Both the position numbers and the translations under genes were made by a program. From Ceratorhiza oryzae-sativae (lineage: Eukaryota; Basidiomycota; Agaricomycetes; Cantharellales; Ceratobasidiaceae), in NCBI GenBank assembly GCA_030998015.1, contig JARWMV010000063.1, forward strand, positions 23,475 through 87,474: a stretch of DNA of 64,000 bases. The letters run 5' to 3'. The notes under the pieces were generated by a model that was not told the origin of the DNA, ran no database searches, and saw nothing but the letters and a program-made list of their open reading frames with translations. This document shows, in pieces, positions 11,716-26,221 of this stretch; within the stretch, counting starts at the first letter, position 1, and each line of letters starts with the position of its first letter.

Positions 11716-14038
11716 ATGGAGCAACCAAAGCAGCAGAAGGTTCTTGAAGGTGAGCTATTTATACCCTGCTGGACGCCATCTCATGTTTCACGGCCCCCCT
11801 TGCGACAGACGGCTCTCCATTGAGCCAGAGTGCAACGCTCGATCCTTCCGTTCATACCACCCAAGAGGCCGACCACCCGCCCATGGAGAAAGAAAAGGCG
11901 AAATACGTCGACTGGGAGGGTCCAGATGACCCCAAGAACCCTCGCAACTGGACTTTTCGACATCGTTGGGCCGCTACGGCGATTGTCTCGTTATTTACTT
12001 TTATGAGGTTCGTCTTGGCGCTTCTTGGATAATCGGGAGATTGATTGGAGGAGGTCTCTCTAGTCCACTGGCATCTAGTATGGTCGCTCCCGCCCTCCCG
12101 CAAATCGCTCGAGAATTTAATCTCGCGCCGGGCAGCCCGCTAGAGTCGATGACCATGTCCGTCTTTGTACTAGCTTACGCTGTCGGCCCCTTGCTATTGG
12201 TATGTGCGTTGATAGTTTCCCTTCGAAAGCAGTAATTCTTAGGTGTTTCGCAGGGGCCGCTGAGTGAGCTATATGGCCGTCGGTGGATTTTACAAGGATC
12301 TAACTTAGTTTTTCTCGGTATGTTAGCATCACGATATTGCGCGCCCACCCTGAGCGATCTCTATTAGCATTTAATATCGCCTGTTCTCGCGCGGCGAGTA
12401 GCTCCCAGCTCCTCGCATTCCGGTTCCTTGCAGGTCTAGGAGGATCAGCTCCACTAGCAGTGGGTGGAGGAACAATTGCCGATCTCTGGAAGCCCGAGGA
12501 ACGGGGGATGGCAATGAGTCTTTATAGCTTGGCCCCTCTGGTAGGTTCAATTTATAGCATGTGGGTGTTCGAGGGCTTTGACTGATCGAGGTTAACCGGC
12601 TAGACCGGCCCAGCTATCGGCCCGGTCGTGGGCGCTTGGATCGCAGAAAAGACGACTTGGCGTTGGGTATTTTATTCGACTTCCATTGCGGATGCTGTCA
12701 TACAAGTTGTTGGGTTTGTAAGTTCTCTAATTTCGATCTATCTGGTTATTAGGGGCGCTAATTCCGGAGGCGTAGTGGTATCTCACAGAGACATACGCCC
12801 CAACTTTGCTGGCTGCCAAAGCAAAAAATCTTCGGAAATCTACAGGTGATGATACACTAAGCACAGCGCACGAGGAGAAACGTGCAAGGGTCTCGACCCT
12901 ACTCTTCATTGGGTCTGCATTGCTGAGGAGCATCAAATTTTTGTGTTTCGATCCAATCACGACCATCATGGCGACTTATATGGCAGTGATTTACGGTATG
13001 GGTCCTTTACATGGGATTCTGGCTTCTCGGGGCTAACAACATTGTTATTTAGGAACAATGTACTTGCAGCTTACCAGTATGTCCGCCGCATAAATCGAAC
13101 CATGTTCTTCGGCTGATTAGCATTTAGCGTTTGCATCCATATGGACAACTAGGTACGGCCAAAGCGTTGGGATTGCAGGCCTTCACTACATCTTCATGGG
13201 TGCCGGCTTTACGGTAAGCCGCGAACCGGCTGCACTATGCGTGAATTCACTTGCTCACTCGCTCCTTGCAGCTTGGGGCCCAAATTGGTGCCCGTCTCCT
13301 GGATCGGATATATAAATATCTCAAGAAACGAAACGACGATGTAGCTACGCCCGAAATGAGGCTTCCTCTACTCGTGGTTGGTTCATTCTTATTACCTATT
13401 GGGCTATTAATATATGGTTGGACTGCGGAGGTGAGTCGGAGCATTGGAAAGATAGTGGCATGCGTGACTAAGAATAATATTGGGGCGCAGTATACCGTTT
13501 TTTGGCTTGTGCCTGATATTGGGGTCTTGATATTCTGCATCGGTATATCACATGCCATCCATACGAATGTCTGAAGCTAACTATGGGTATAGGAATGATG
13601 GCAAGCTATTTATGCATTCAGACCTACATCGTACGTCCATTCCTAGCAATACAGGAGAAATAATGCTTGATGGAATCACAGGTCGATACATATGGGCTTC
13701 ATGCCGCCAGCGCCGTCGCCGCGCTTTCCGCCCTTCGCTCCATCGCCGGATTTGCTTTCCCCCTGTTCTCCAGTAGGCACTGTCCCCTAGATTTCTACCA
13801 TGACGTTCTACCAATCATATCCATCTAGACAAAATGTTCTCGAAGCTCGGTCTAGGCAAGTTCCGGCCGGCATTCCTTGTCTGATGGCGTTGTTCTAACC
13901 TGCACCCCGCTCATAGGATGGGGAAATAGCGTTCTGGCTTTGGTCGCGTTTGTGATTGGGTGTCCGGCTCCGTTCTTGTTCTATCGGTTTGGTCCTCAAC
14001 TGCGGGCACTTGCCCGTTCGAATCGTGTGGCGACTTAG
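11716..14038 (+). CDS. MFS transporter, DHA1-like multidrug family
   Basis: A 12-TM major facilitator spread over about ten exons. The cytoplasmic N-terminus MEQPKQQKVLE is followed after the first intron by the pre-TM1 signature VDWEGPDDPKNPRNW, typical of fungal DHA1 drug:H+ antiporters. Then come SSPLASSMVAPALPQIA (TM1-2), GPLSELYGRRWI (loop 2-3 motif A), RFLAGLGGSAPLAVGGGTIADLW (TM4-5), PAIGPVVGAWIAEKTTWRWVF (motif C region, TM5), and the second half, including FDPITTIMATYMAVIYG and GLHYIFMGAGFTLGAQIGARL, ending in RFGPQLRALARSNRVAT. All motifs can be joined in frame through short introns, so the gene looks intact. It would sit in the plasma membrane and export toxicants or small molecules; the substrate cannot be inferred. 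Confidence 0.85.
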
Positions 14039-14738
14039 TTATCCTTTTTGATTTAATTTGCTCGTCTATTTTAACCACCCGCTAATGATAGTCATGAAAA
14101 ACGCATGATTTTCACAACACTTGGCTTGACTTAAAATGTATTAACGGGTGAGACTATGGCACGCTCGCCATCTCCCCCAGATGGAGCCCTCTGCTGCTCC
14201 CGGTAAACGCTTTTGGCAAGGCTTGCTGGCAGCCACACTTGATGTTTATCGATTGTCCTAGACGAACATCCATACACAGTCCACTCGACCGGGCCGCATT
14301 TCCTTTTGTGGCGTTGTCTATGCAATTATTCTTGGATGCGACGAGCTGCAACGGTTTCAGATCAGAAAAGTCTGACGCCTAATTCCTGAGACCAGAGCAA
14401 CTGACCATGCGGAACGGTTCAACGGAAGACCAGTGACCTTTAAAGACTTTCCAAAGCGCCGTTCTTTCAGCCGCTATCGCCTTCTCGCATACTAACTTTA
14501 CGCCTTGCCGATCGATTGTCGTGACGTCGCGGGATCACTTGCGAGTGCTCGTGACTTGTCACGTGGCCATATTTCGCCGAACGAAGCACATGGGGAGTGG
14601 GCCCGCCCTACGCGCGTGACGTTCAAGAGACAAGCGCATGGTGCCGTGCAAATTAATGCGCTGATTGAAGTATAGCTGCTGCGCATATATAAAGATGCTC
14701 TATCGAGAACCTTTTCCTGTATCTGTGTCTTTGCTAGG
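14039..14738. other. Intergenic; amylase promoter region
   Basis: No exon is supported. The right half is the amylase promoter. It holds TGACGT at 14522, a CACGTG E-box at 14560-14565, another TGACGT at about 14614 and a TATA box at 14686. Confidence 0.4.
14686..14693 (+). promoter_or_regulatory. TATA box of the alpha-amylase gene
   Basis: TATATAAA lies 46-53 bp upstream of the ATG at 14739, the classic distance for a strongly expressed secreted-enzyme gene in fungi. It is supported by motif and spacing only. Confidence 0.55.
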
Positions 14739-17314
<2,576 letters not shown>

Positions 17315-18530
17315 GCGGATCCATCAGCTCATTTTTCTCGCTGTCAATCCTTACTTTGTATTTTGTGCATGCAATAAATTTTGAGGTACAATTCTTGCCT
17401 GGGTAATCGCCCACGTAAACCCTTTCCCTGACAATTTAGGATCATCCGGCTAATGGCTCAAGTTGTACCCGACTCTATGAGTGCCCCCACGGGTGCAACG
17501 GCCACCGCTACCGTCTCACTAGGGGATATACCGGGAGAGCCTTTTATGATGAAAAAATCGTGCAGTAGGTTGTGTGATGGCGGCTTCACACTGAGGCTCG
17601 GGTTGGGTGAGAGCGCGAGGCTGGCAACGAGCGAAACGACTGATGGAATCCAACTACCAGTTCTCTGTTCCTCGGCATGCTGTCGCTAAACCTTTTTGGC
17701 GGCCTGTATTATGAAACGATACTTTGGCGGGCCCCAGTACTGCTTCGTGACAAGAGTGTAGCGTCTTGTCGATAAATGAAACTTGAAAGCAGAAGTGAAG
17801 GTGGCAATAGCCACGGTTACAAACATAGTTTAGATACGTCAAGTAACTATAAGGTAAAATCCCGATTCGATGAAGACAAATTTTTCAGAAAAAAGGGTTG
17901 CATTGGAGTGTAATATTTTTTTTGCGGCAACTTTGCCGTCGTAAACAAGACATGAGAGGTCTTAAGCTAGAGCCAAATTGACCCAAACATGTGTCATATT
18001 TTCGGAGCCGGCTGGAGCCATTTTCATCATAGGAGAACAGGGTGGTGGAGCCCCGCGGAGCCACTTTTGACAGGTTCTAGAGTCATTATTGGGCTAAATA
18101 GACCTAGCTTAAGGTCCCGATTAGAGAGGACCATTAGGTCGCAGCCACACGAGAGGAATCACCCTGGGTGACGATTAAAACGATCAAAATAGTCATAGCG
18201 CGCGCGTGGATACTCATGCCCCCATCTATCTCAGCCAAAGGCTCAATCCAACGCCGGGCGTACTTTACCGCCGCTGATAACCTGATAACGGCGCTCAATA
18301 GCCGAGTCGGCTGCTACACCGACGCAGAAACGGTTAAAGCTGCTGGATAAAGCATATAACTCGGCGACGAGACAGTGTAACGCAGCTCGTTGAGTGCACA
18401 CTCTCCCACCACCGGCCATCACACAAATAGTTGGGCGCTACTTGTTTGGACAATGTTTGCGTCCCTGCACCAGCCGCCCAAACAGGTTCACGTGACCTTC
18501 TTACCTCCTGTTCTGTCGTCATCGGACACG
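17315..18530. other. Intergenic between amylase and MVP1
   Basis: About 1.2 kb with no recognisable exon. Frames at 17453-17689 and 18390-18530 show no family motif. The right end is the MVP1 promoter. Confidence 0.4.
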
Positions 18531-21205
18531 ATGTTTAACTCGTCTCGGGGCCAACTCTATACGTCGAATAATGGATTTGGGGGGATGCAGGGCAGTCTCG
18601 TCAACGACGGGCCACTTGGCGCCTCCACCTTTGACGGGCTCGATCCGTGGTCGGCCACTCCCTCGCCGCCGCAGTCTAGCGTCGGGGTCCCCCCACCGCT
18701 CAGCTCGCTCCTTGGTGAGAATCCACAACAAACTCAACATCACGCAGATAAATTCTGATACCGATCTTTATGCTCAGCCGATGCAGCCATTCCAGACATT
18801 TACGACTCTGCTTTTGCGGCGGTTGATCCTATCATGTCGGGTGATACATCAGTCAATGCATTGCACCGTGTGCTGGCAACTTCCGAGCTACCTGCGGCTG
18901 TCATTGAGCGTGTACGTGGTGACTATCTTGATATTGCCGCCATCCTTATCCTTGATCAGATCGTCAATCTCGTGAGCACACGACCGCGGGTCTCCCGGCT
19001 AGAGTTTTTCGTCGCACTGGCACTAGCGGGCCTTGCCCAATCCGGCAAAGGTGCACCTCTATTTGCTCCTCCTCCTCCCCTCCCACAGCTCGCAACTGAC
19101 TGACTAGATTCCTAGATGTGACTATCGAGCAAGTTGCCCAAGCAGCTCAGCAGAACGCCCTGCCGTCGCCCACTCTAGACCTCGCTCGTCTCACGACGCC
19201 GACCACATCCACCTTGGGATACACATCCTCGGCGCCACCTGTCTCGGCTCCATCATATCGGGAAGACGATCCATGGAGGTCAAACGCACGACGAGCGACC
19301 ATGGACCCGTTTGCGCCTTCCTCTGGTTTTGGCGGAGGAGTCGGAGGAAGTCTGCCGGGGTCTGGGTTTGGCACAAGTGCAGTGGCGCCATCCGGATTTG
19401 GATCGAATGGTACGCCTGGAATTGCACCTGGGGCAGGAACCTCACTACTCTCGAGTGGGCTCCCGAGTGGCTGGTGGAGTCACCAGGATGTGGCTCTGGT
19501 CAGCATTGTACCCGAGAAACAGGGGTTTTTACTGAACCGGTATACCGTCTATCTTGTGCAAACCGACGTGAGCTCCTTATCGTTCGTCTTCGTTTCACCC
19601 CTTTGACGTAATGCGTCCGTGGCAGCGCGGGCCAGCGGTTCAGAGACGGTACTCGGAATTCGCTTGGTTATGGGATTGTTTAATTCGCCGATACCCGTTT
19701 CGGGTGGTTCCCGGGCTCCCTCCTAAGCGAGTTGGTCGTACGTGAAATGCCGTTTGTCTGCTGTGCCTGCGTTCTGACCCTCGTCGCGATGCAGCGGACG
19801 ATTCATTCTTGGAGCAAAGAAGGCAAGCCTGTCGCCTGAACGCTTGCCTTGCCCGTCAACTGAACAAACCTATTTAGAAAGGGTCTTGCTCGATTCTTGA
19901 ATGTTGTCTTAAATCACCCTGTTCTCTCCCAAGACGGTCTCCTCTCCGTTTTCTTAACAGAGCCTCATCTGGAGACATGGCGAAAGCAGGTAGGTGGTGG
20001 CTTGTTGTATCGTTTTATCGGGGTTTAACACCAAACACCTGAAGAACAGTTTTTCACTTGAAGAAGAGAGTCTATCGAAACGAGTCGAGCGGGTAGAGGA
20101 AATGAGCGTTCCGAGTGACTGTGAAGAAAAGCTTGCGTGAGTATGCTTACCTCCGTGGTGCATTTCCGTCTGTTGATTGATTTTCGGGGGTATAGAGCTG
20201 TGCGGCGTAAGCTGCCAGGCCTTGTCGATCACTGGACGCGGATTTCGGTAATAGCGGAGCGACTCGCAAAGCGACGAGAAGGCGCTGCTGTACGACTTTT
20301 CTTACATAGGTTTATTCGTCTCTAACTGTATCTTCCCTGTTCATAGGCCGATCTGGCGCGCCTAACCATGACTTTAAACTCGCTTGCCGAACACAACAAC
20401 TCTTGTTCTGTTCGGGGCGAGAATGACCCCGCTAGCTGCGATTTATGTGCTGGAGTCCAGATAGGCATGGGGAAAGTATCGGCACGAATTGGTGGATTGG
20501 GAGAAGAAATGGATGGACGAGTAAGTGGCATGTGGTTTCAACCATGCTGTGCACTAACATTTTGCCAGTCGAGGAGTTTGAATGCAACAACACTCGAGGC
20601 CATCAAGGTTCGTTCGCTCAACCTACTGGGTTGGAAAGATGTTGGTTCTAATAGTACTATAGAGCCAACGGGATTTGTATGTAGCCTTTCAGGCGCTTTT
20701 TGTCAGGCACGACCGTCAGGGAGGAGATATAGTTGACAAGCTAAAGAAGAGAGTTGAAACCGCTGGAGCGAAACATTTGGGTATCATCAACTCGCTGGGA
20801 CCTTGCAAGGTTTGCCCCAGTCATATCGATGTAAATTTGATAAAACTAATGCGAACGTGGATGTAGGCCCGTCACATATTAAAGCCCAAGACGAGGCAGA
20901 TAAGCTGCGGGCGTCAATTGAAAAGGATCAGGCGCAGATCCATTCGTTGTTGGCACGGAGAATATTCATACAATATTGGTGCGTGCTTTTGTCTTGTTTT
21001 CGTTCCATATATTTTCCTGCGCCATGGTGCTGACGAAGGCTCGGATACCAGCATGTGGCACGAGCTCCGCGTTGTTTTACATAACCGAGAAAACGCACTA
21101 CTTTCTCAGGCGATACAAAACTTTGCGCGTGAGGAGAACGAGTTCTCGGCTCGAACACATGCAACGTGGACGACACTCGGAGGAGGTCGAGAATATGCCA
21201 TTTGA
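18531..21205 (+). CDS. MVP1: Sorting nexin MVP1 (PX-BAR protein)
   Basis: Starts [12 protein letters not shown]. An N-terminal disordered part and the conserved [13 protein letters not shown]...[22 protein letters not shown] segment come first. A Gly/Pro linker leads to the PX domain: [22 protein letters not shown], then [13 protein letters not shown] with the phosphoinositide-binding Arg-Arg-Tyr, and [19 protein letters not shown]. The BAR-like region follows ([70 protein letters not shown]) and ends GGGREYAI. Mvp1 works at endosomes in retrograde recycling and vacuolar protein sorting. One intron, 19823-19877, must be GC-AG to keep the frame (EQRR to [10 protein letters not shown]). Coding potential is continuous across all exons, so the gene looks intact. 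Confidence 0.88.
19823..19877 (+). other. GC-AG intron in MVP1
   Basis: The 55 nt intron begins GCAAGC and ends ATTTAG, with a CTGAAC/CTGAAC-like branch region. Removing it joins EQRR to [16 protein letters not shown], the conserved post-PX helix. No GT donor nearby gives a conserved product. Confidence 0.7.
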
Positions 21206-21480
21206 GTGAGGGTCGGAAGACGAGCCGGCTGGAGGAGCAGGCAGTTGTATAATATAGGGTTGTATATGCAATGCGATACCAACATAATGACCAACCAAGC
21301 CTGATTAAATAGTTGAGCAGGCCCCAAAACCGTGCCATAATTGTACAGATATAATAATAAGAGCTAGAAGGCCGGTTAAGACGGATCTGCCCGCACACAC
21401 ATTCAAGTTCGCGAAGAGGTACGAGACGGAGGTGTTGTCTAAGGGTGATTTAGTTGACGAACTGTTGCTACTGACAAGCC

Positions 21481-22250
21481 TCAAAGGTTACCAGACTCAT
21501 AGTGGGCAAGCTCCTGTCTGGCACTAGTAACGTCAGAATGCAAGATCTCGAGATGCCATTGGCCTGCGAAACGGAACCAGATTCGGTTCTGGTGGTCGAA
21601 CCAATAGGGTATGTCATCGATGTAGAACACTGTTTCGGGTTTCGGTGGGTTGGGCTCGAGACTCTTGACCTCGTGAAAGCGGCCCGCCTCATCAACTTGA
21701 CAGACGATCCGATGCTTTTCAAACACGTATACGTTGGGAAACACGACGAAATACGCTTGATTGTGGCACCATGAGCTGTTGATCCAGAAATTAGATTCTT
21801 ATCAATCACTTACTCGGCTCGATAAATAGCATCGAGGCGTGTCGCGGAGTCAAAACGAACCCCGTGGTTCTTCGGGGAGGCTTGAGAAGTAATGGTTAGA
21901 CACCAGCTGGGCTTTGTCCGAAACCTTGTTTGGCTCACCGCAGGGGCAGTGACATCCTCATTTCCCAGAGGAAACGCACTGGAAGCGTCAACACCGCTCC
22001 TCCCTAACGAGGTTCAGATATTAGAATCACTGAAGGAAACAAGCCAACAAAAACAAATCGTACTCAGCTCGAATAGTCGAGCTTTCATGTCGACATCTGC
22101 GACGCGAGTCCCGACCGACTCGGCCGACTGAGGCGAATCCTCATCCGCTTCGGGAAGTTTTCCGATAACAAGATCATGCAGCATCATGGGCAGTGAAGTC
22201 TCTAGCCGACTCTGAGCGATTGGTGAACCTTGTGGTGAAGGAGACGTCAT
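21481..22250 (-). CDS. Unrecognised three-exon protein
   Basis: I do not recognise the family. Three exons connect in frame. Exon 1 starts MTSPSPQGSPIAQSRLE at 22250 and ends near LFEL. Exon 2 reads RSGVDASSAFPLGNEDV through DSATRLDAIYRA. Exon 3 starts DSWCHNQAYFVVFPN and ends ELAHYESGNL. The introns are short: about 61 nt with a TTCTAAT branch site, and about 38 nt with TCTAATT. The C-terminal ~100 residues are rich in aromatics in a regular pattern (VFYIDDIPYWFDHQNRIWFRFAGQWHLE), which recalls a small beta domain of WW-like composition; that resemblance is only visual. The total is roughly 220 residues. No signal peptide or membrane segment is seen. It is convergent with MVP1, with a gap of 275 bp. 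Confidence 0.55.
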
Positions 22251-23200
22251 TGGGAGTTCAAAAAATGGGGCGGGAGATCCAGTTGATTCAAGGTACGAAC
22301 GCTCCTTGGCTCCATTATATGTGTTGCCATTCTACCACGGTACGGGCTACACGTTATTCTTGCGCACCTTTTCAGCTACCCCAGAACATTCCCATGTTCA
22401 CAGTGAAAATCGAAACCGCCCGCGAGACATTTCGCACTCCGGGATCTCGTCCTTCTCTTGGCAATGTGTATGTAAAATTTGGGATTAGCTCCTCTCGGAA
22501 TTAGGTTTGCGGTGCGGACGACGCTCATCATCATCATCCGCCACTGAGCTGGTTAAAGGTGAGCATTCGTGGCTCGCTCATCTTGACACATCCTTGCCCC
22601 GCCTATCACTAGTGTAACTCCCACCTTTCAGGTTTGTTTGCAAAGGAATAGTGGCATCACTGATCACTAATCCCGTGGACCACGTAAATCGGCAGTGCGA
22701 ATGTAAGCCTCTCGAGGAGCGATACTTGAACGTGGCTATTTTTAATTCGTCTATCTGTTTACGGATGGTCACAGGGAACTACGTCAATAATACTGTTGTG
22801 TACCTCGGGCCTAGACCAGACACGATGCCACCCCCGTGGGTATGGTGACCGATCGCGCATTGGGAATGATTGGCACTCACCTCGTGTTGGTCGCTTTTGG
22901 GGGATCCTGTTTTACTATTATCGTGGCCCCAGCACATGACCCAGCAGCCTTGCACCGTACCCCGCGGATCCCCACTGTCATATGATTCAACGTTGTTTCA
23001 TATCTATTTGCCAAAATGACAGTCGGGTATGCCTTGGATCAATCAAATATATGACGCCATGATTGATCCGGCCTTATCAAGCCGCCAACGGAGTTGGCTT
23101 GATGCCGTCTCCGGCGGGCTACCTGGTGTAGAATATGATTTGGTTTAGCCCAAATAGAGTGGAGATTGTCCAAGTCAGAGGGATAGCTTTCATTTACGAG
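22251..23200. other. Intergenic with two adjacent hairpins
   Basis: No firm gene. A plus frame at 22383-22504 and another at 22651-22848 have coding-like composition but cannot be spliced together convincingly. Two hairpins lie side by side at the right end, just past the 3' end of the unknown minus-strand gene that follows. Confidence 0.35.
23036..23103. repeat. Twin hairpins
   Basis: The first is GGATCAATCA with its exact reverse complement TGATTGATCC at 23060-23069. The second is ATCAAGCC...GGCTTGAT at 23076-23103, whose inner part (CCAAC/GTTGG) also pairs. They are seven bases apart, downstream of a minus-strand gene. They could be a 3'-end processing structure or remnants of a small element. 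Confidence 0.5.
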
Positions 23201-24104
23201 TCACTGCTGCATGCCTTGACTAGCGTTATTGTTGGCAGTCCCCGTGAATCCAGCGAGTAGTGCACGCGCAAGAATGCCCTTACGAGTCTGAGTGTTGAAA
23301 TAGTCGCCGACTCCAAAGCTTTCTGGTAAATTTTTAGTAATGATAGAGGCCACGTGCCAATCGATGGTTGAACCCACCAGTGGTTCAAATGATTCCGTTG
23401 GTTGAGTCGCAAGTCTTGAGGCAAAGGTGGACAGTTGATCTCCACAATCCATCCATTGGTGAGTAGTGTCGTGTACTCCTATCACCCGTGTATGGGGGCA
23501 TTGCATGACGACGTCTTGGTTTCTTATATATGGAGAAACTTACCGATGATACGCTCTGTATCTAGCGTTCGACAATATAATGTTAATGTGCGAATGTAAT
23601 AAATTATTCAAGATATTATACCTACGATATCTACTGTTCTATGCTTTTTCTCTCCTCGATGTGCACAGTGCATTACAGCCTTTTTGGTGTTATCGACGAG
23701 ATTGTAGGTGATTCTTTGCGAAATCGCAAATCTCAGCTGTGCCAGGTAAAATCGAGCCGGAACGCACTCGTGACCGCCAATAACGGAACCCCAGTGAACC
23801 GTGATGCTCTTGGTTGGGTTGAGCGAAATCAGTTTCTGCTCCAACTGCAAACAAAAGAAACAAAAAGAATCGGAGTGGAATCACGGTTCGTGTGATACTC
23901 ACATTCCTGGTGATCACCGTATGGTTGGCCTGACAATTGTTCCAAGCGACCAGTGTGAGCATATGCAGCAGCGGGTGCAATGGAATGGTAGAGACGTGTG
24001 TGAGGTGGTAGAAAACGATGTGAGATAACACTGCCACAACCAAATCCGCCTAATATCCAGAGCTGTCGCGAGCCTCTGGGATCAAAATTAGTCTTGAGGC
24101 ACAC
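23201..24104 (-). CDS. Unknown-family protein, copy 1 (possibly decaying)
   Basis: A family I cannot name, present twice in this window. The segments, N to C, align with copy 2 at 26222: SIAPAAAYAHTGRLEQL and SGQPYGDHQE; then LEQKLISLNPTKSITVHWGSVIGGHECVP (the best-conserved block, TVHWGxVIGG); then RITYNLVDNTKKAVMHCAHR; TERIIG; and a C-terminal exon, VIGVHDTTHQWMDCGDQ through GVGDYFNTQTRKGILARALLAGFTGTANNN. An intron with GTGAGT donor and TTTGCAG acceptor separates the first two blocks. The acceptor before VIGVHD seems lost (CACGG where copy 2 has AACAG), so this copy may no longer splice correctly. The start codon was not resolved. Likely a lineage-specific family of unknown function, about 250 residues. 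Confidence 0.45.
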
Positions 24105-26221
24105 TCGTGTTCGGTTTTGATACTACGGATTGCCCAAGTTCTTGAACCCTTTAGGGCTCTGGCGGATTTGCCTGAAGCCGAGCCCACACGACGACAGACC
24201 GGGAGCATACCCCTGGTCACCCCCTAGCCCAATGGTTAGAAACGATCATAGCGTAGTCTGTGGTGTATGCGTAGAGTTAAACTGAAAATGAATGTGCTAG
24301 ATCGCTAGCGGTAATCTTGAGGCCTTGTATATCGTGCCGGGAGCATCCCGAAAATAAAACTGGCGTATACTAGCTCCACAGATCTAATTAAGCTTCTGAG
24401 CACGCACTAGATCCGAAGTAGCACGGGCTACTGGTGCTACCGGCATCTAGTTAACGTTCAGAAGCATCGTTGGACGCCGAGGCATCATGACGTGCTAACT
24501 AGATTTTCGAGGATTGGCCGAGTAGTCGAAAGAGCCAGTTCGGGTTAACCGAGAGTTGACTTAGGAGCCTGTGGGTTCGGCGAGGTCATATCATGGCTAA
24601 TATAATCACACATTATGGGCGCCCACTCCGCGAATAGAGGAGCTTGAGTATGGGCTAAAACAGAAAATAATCGGCTTTGAATCATCCAGCGGGAGAAGCC
24701 GAGTGGAATAGCTTAAGTTCTGTGATAGAAATTTTCTGTTCTACCCGTTTGAATTATGAGAACGTAATGCTCAGTTCTACGGGCTCTACTCGATTCAGGG
24801 TCAAAGTTCATGCAGCGTCCCACGAGATTTACATATATGTCGCACATATGGAACTGGGCGGTTGGCTTTTACTGCTTCTCCAGCCGTAGTTGAGAGATTC
24901 CTTGATTCGCGCTTCCATAATGGGCAACGAACTTCGGCACGAATGCCGGTTGGAGAGGCTGCGTGTTGTATGACGCATGGCTAGTAACATGACCGGTTAT
25001 TGCAGATCACAAGACTCGTTACTTTTCGGCCTGCTCCATAGACGTAAACGCGCGAAACGACCCGTGGTTATGTTCTCTGAACCTAACCTACAGAATACGG
25101 TGACGGCATTTGGCTCTACGTTGCAGGGGTTTTGGGGTTCCTTATAGGACCAACCCTTATTGACGTCGTTTTGGTTCTACAGAATAAGCTCAGCCATTAT
25201 GGTAATCAATGCGCAACTCGGTACAAGGGCCTATGCCGCAATGATGTCCGCCGGCTGTTGTTAAGATTCGAATCCTTGAAATCGAAAATTCGATTGATCG
25301 CCCAATAGGGTTTCAGCTATTTACTCGATGAGAAACTGTGCGACTGCGCAACCCTTCAAGAGAAGGATACAAAACTAGAGGCAATACCAAAAGTCGTGGA
25401 TTTATACAGACGAGCTCGAACGAAAGCTCCCGAAGCACCCAGGGCTATGGGGGCACCGCCAAACGTTACTGAGAATGGGATTTATCGAAAAAAGTGTTGT
25501 TTATGTATGCGGTGCAAGAAGCTTTGGTGTTAGGTCTGCGCACGATGGGACTGGTGAGGGTGGCACAACACTTAGCCGCTAGAATATAGATCCCCACTAA
25601 CGCCGGCTTAGCACGATCTGTGACTCTGCGCCTCGGTCTACCTGGTACATGGCAAAAGAAGGTAATTGAATGGTTCATGCCAATCTATACACCCAAAGGA
25701 ATGGCAAAACATACTCCTGCTGGTGAACTATTACATAAAACCATGTAAACACCAGTTATGGATGCTACGCACCAACACAGGAAATATGGCATCAACTTTC
25801 AGCAACCACTGCCATAATAAACAGCGTCATATAGGCATCAATATGCTGGTAGAAACCTGTTCGAACGATTCATAGACCTAGGCAAACGAACCGGACAAGA
25901 CATAGCGAATCCAAGCAAAAACTTCCGCGGAAAATCCCCTGGGAAAAGGATGGTTGTGACACAGTGGAGTATAAGCTCGTGTTTGGTTCATAGTATTATT
26001 GCCCAATTCATTACACCTCGGCTTTCTGAACGAGGTTTCTCAACTCGTAGACCTCCAACATGTATCCCGAGAATCACCCGATACCACTCAAACGCTTCCA
26101 GCATGTCCGAAAACTTATGCAGCACAGGGAGTTGGCTCGGACCCGTCGCCGTCGGGCACTTCGGTATAAAACATAACTTGGTTCAAACCAGCTGGAAAAG
26201 GAGTCAGGGCCAAAACCGCTG
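24105..26221. other. Gene-free spacer between the two unknown-family copies
   Basis: About 2.1 kb without a supportable exon, repeat or element. Only short open frames in random-looking sequence are present. It may be old, eroded duplicated sequence. Confidence 0.4.

Noticed and set aside
24105..26221. Possible retroelement in the gene-free spacer
   Set aside because: No long terminal repeats, reverse transcriptase, integrase or transposase motifs could be read on either strand.
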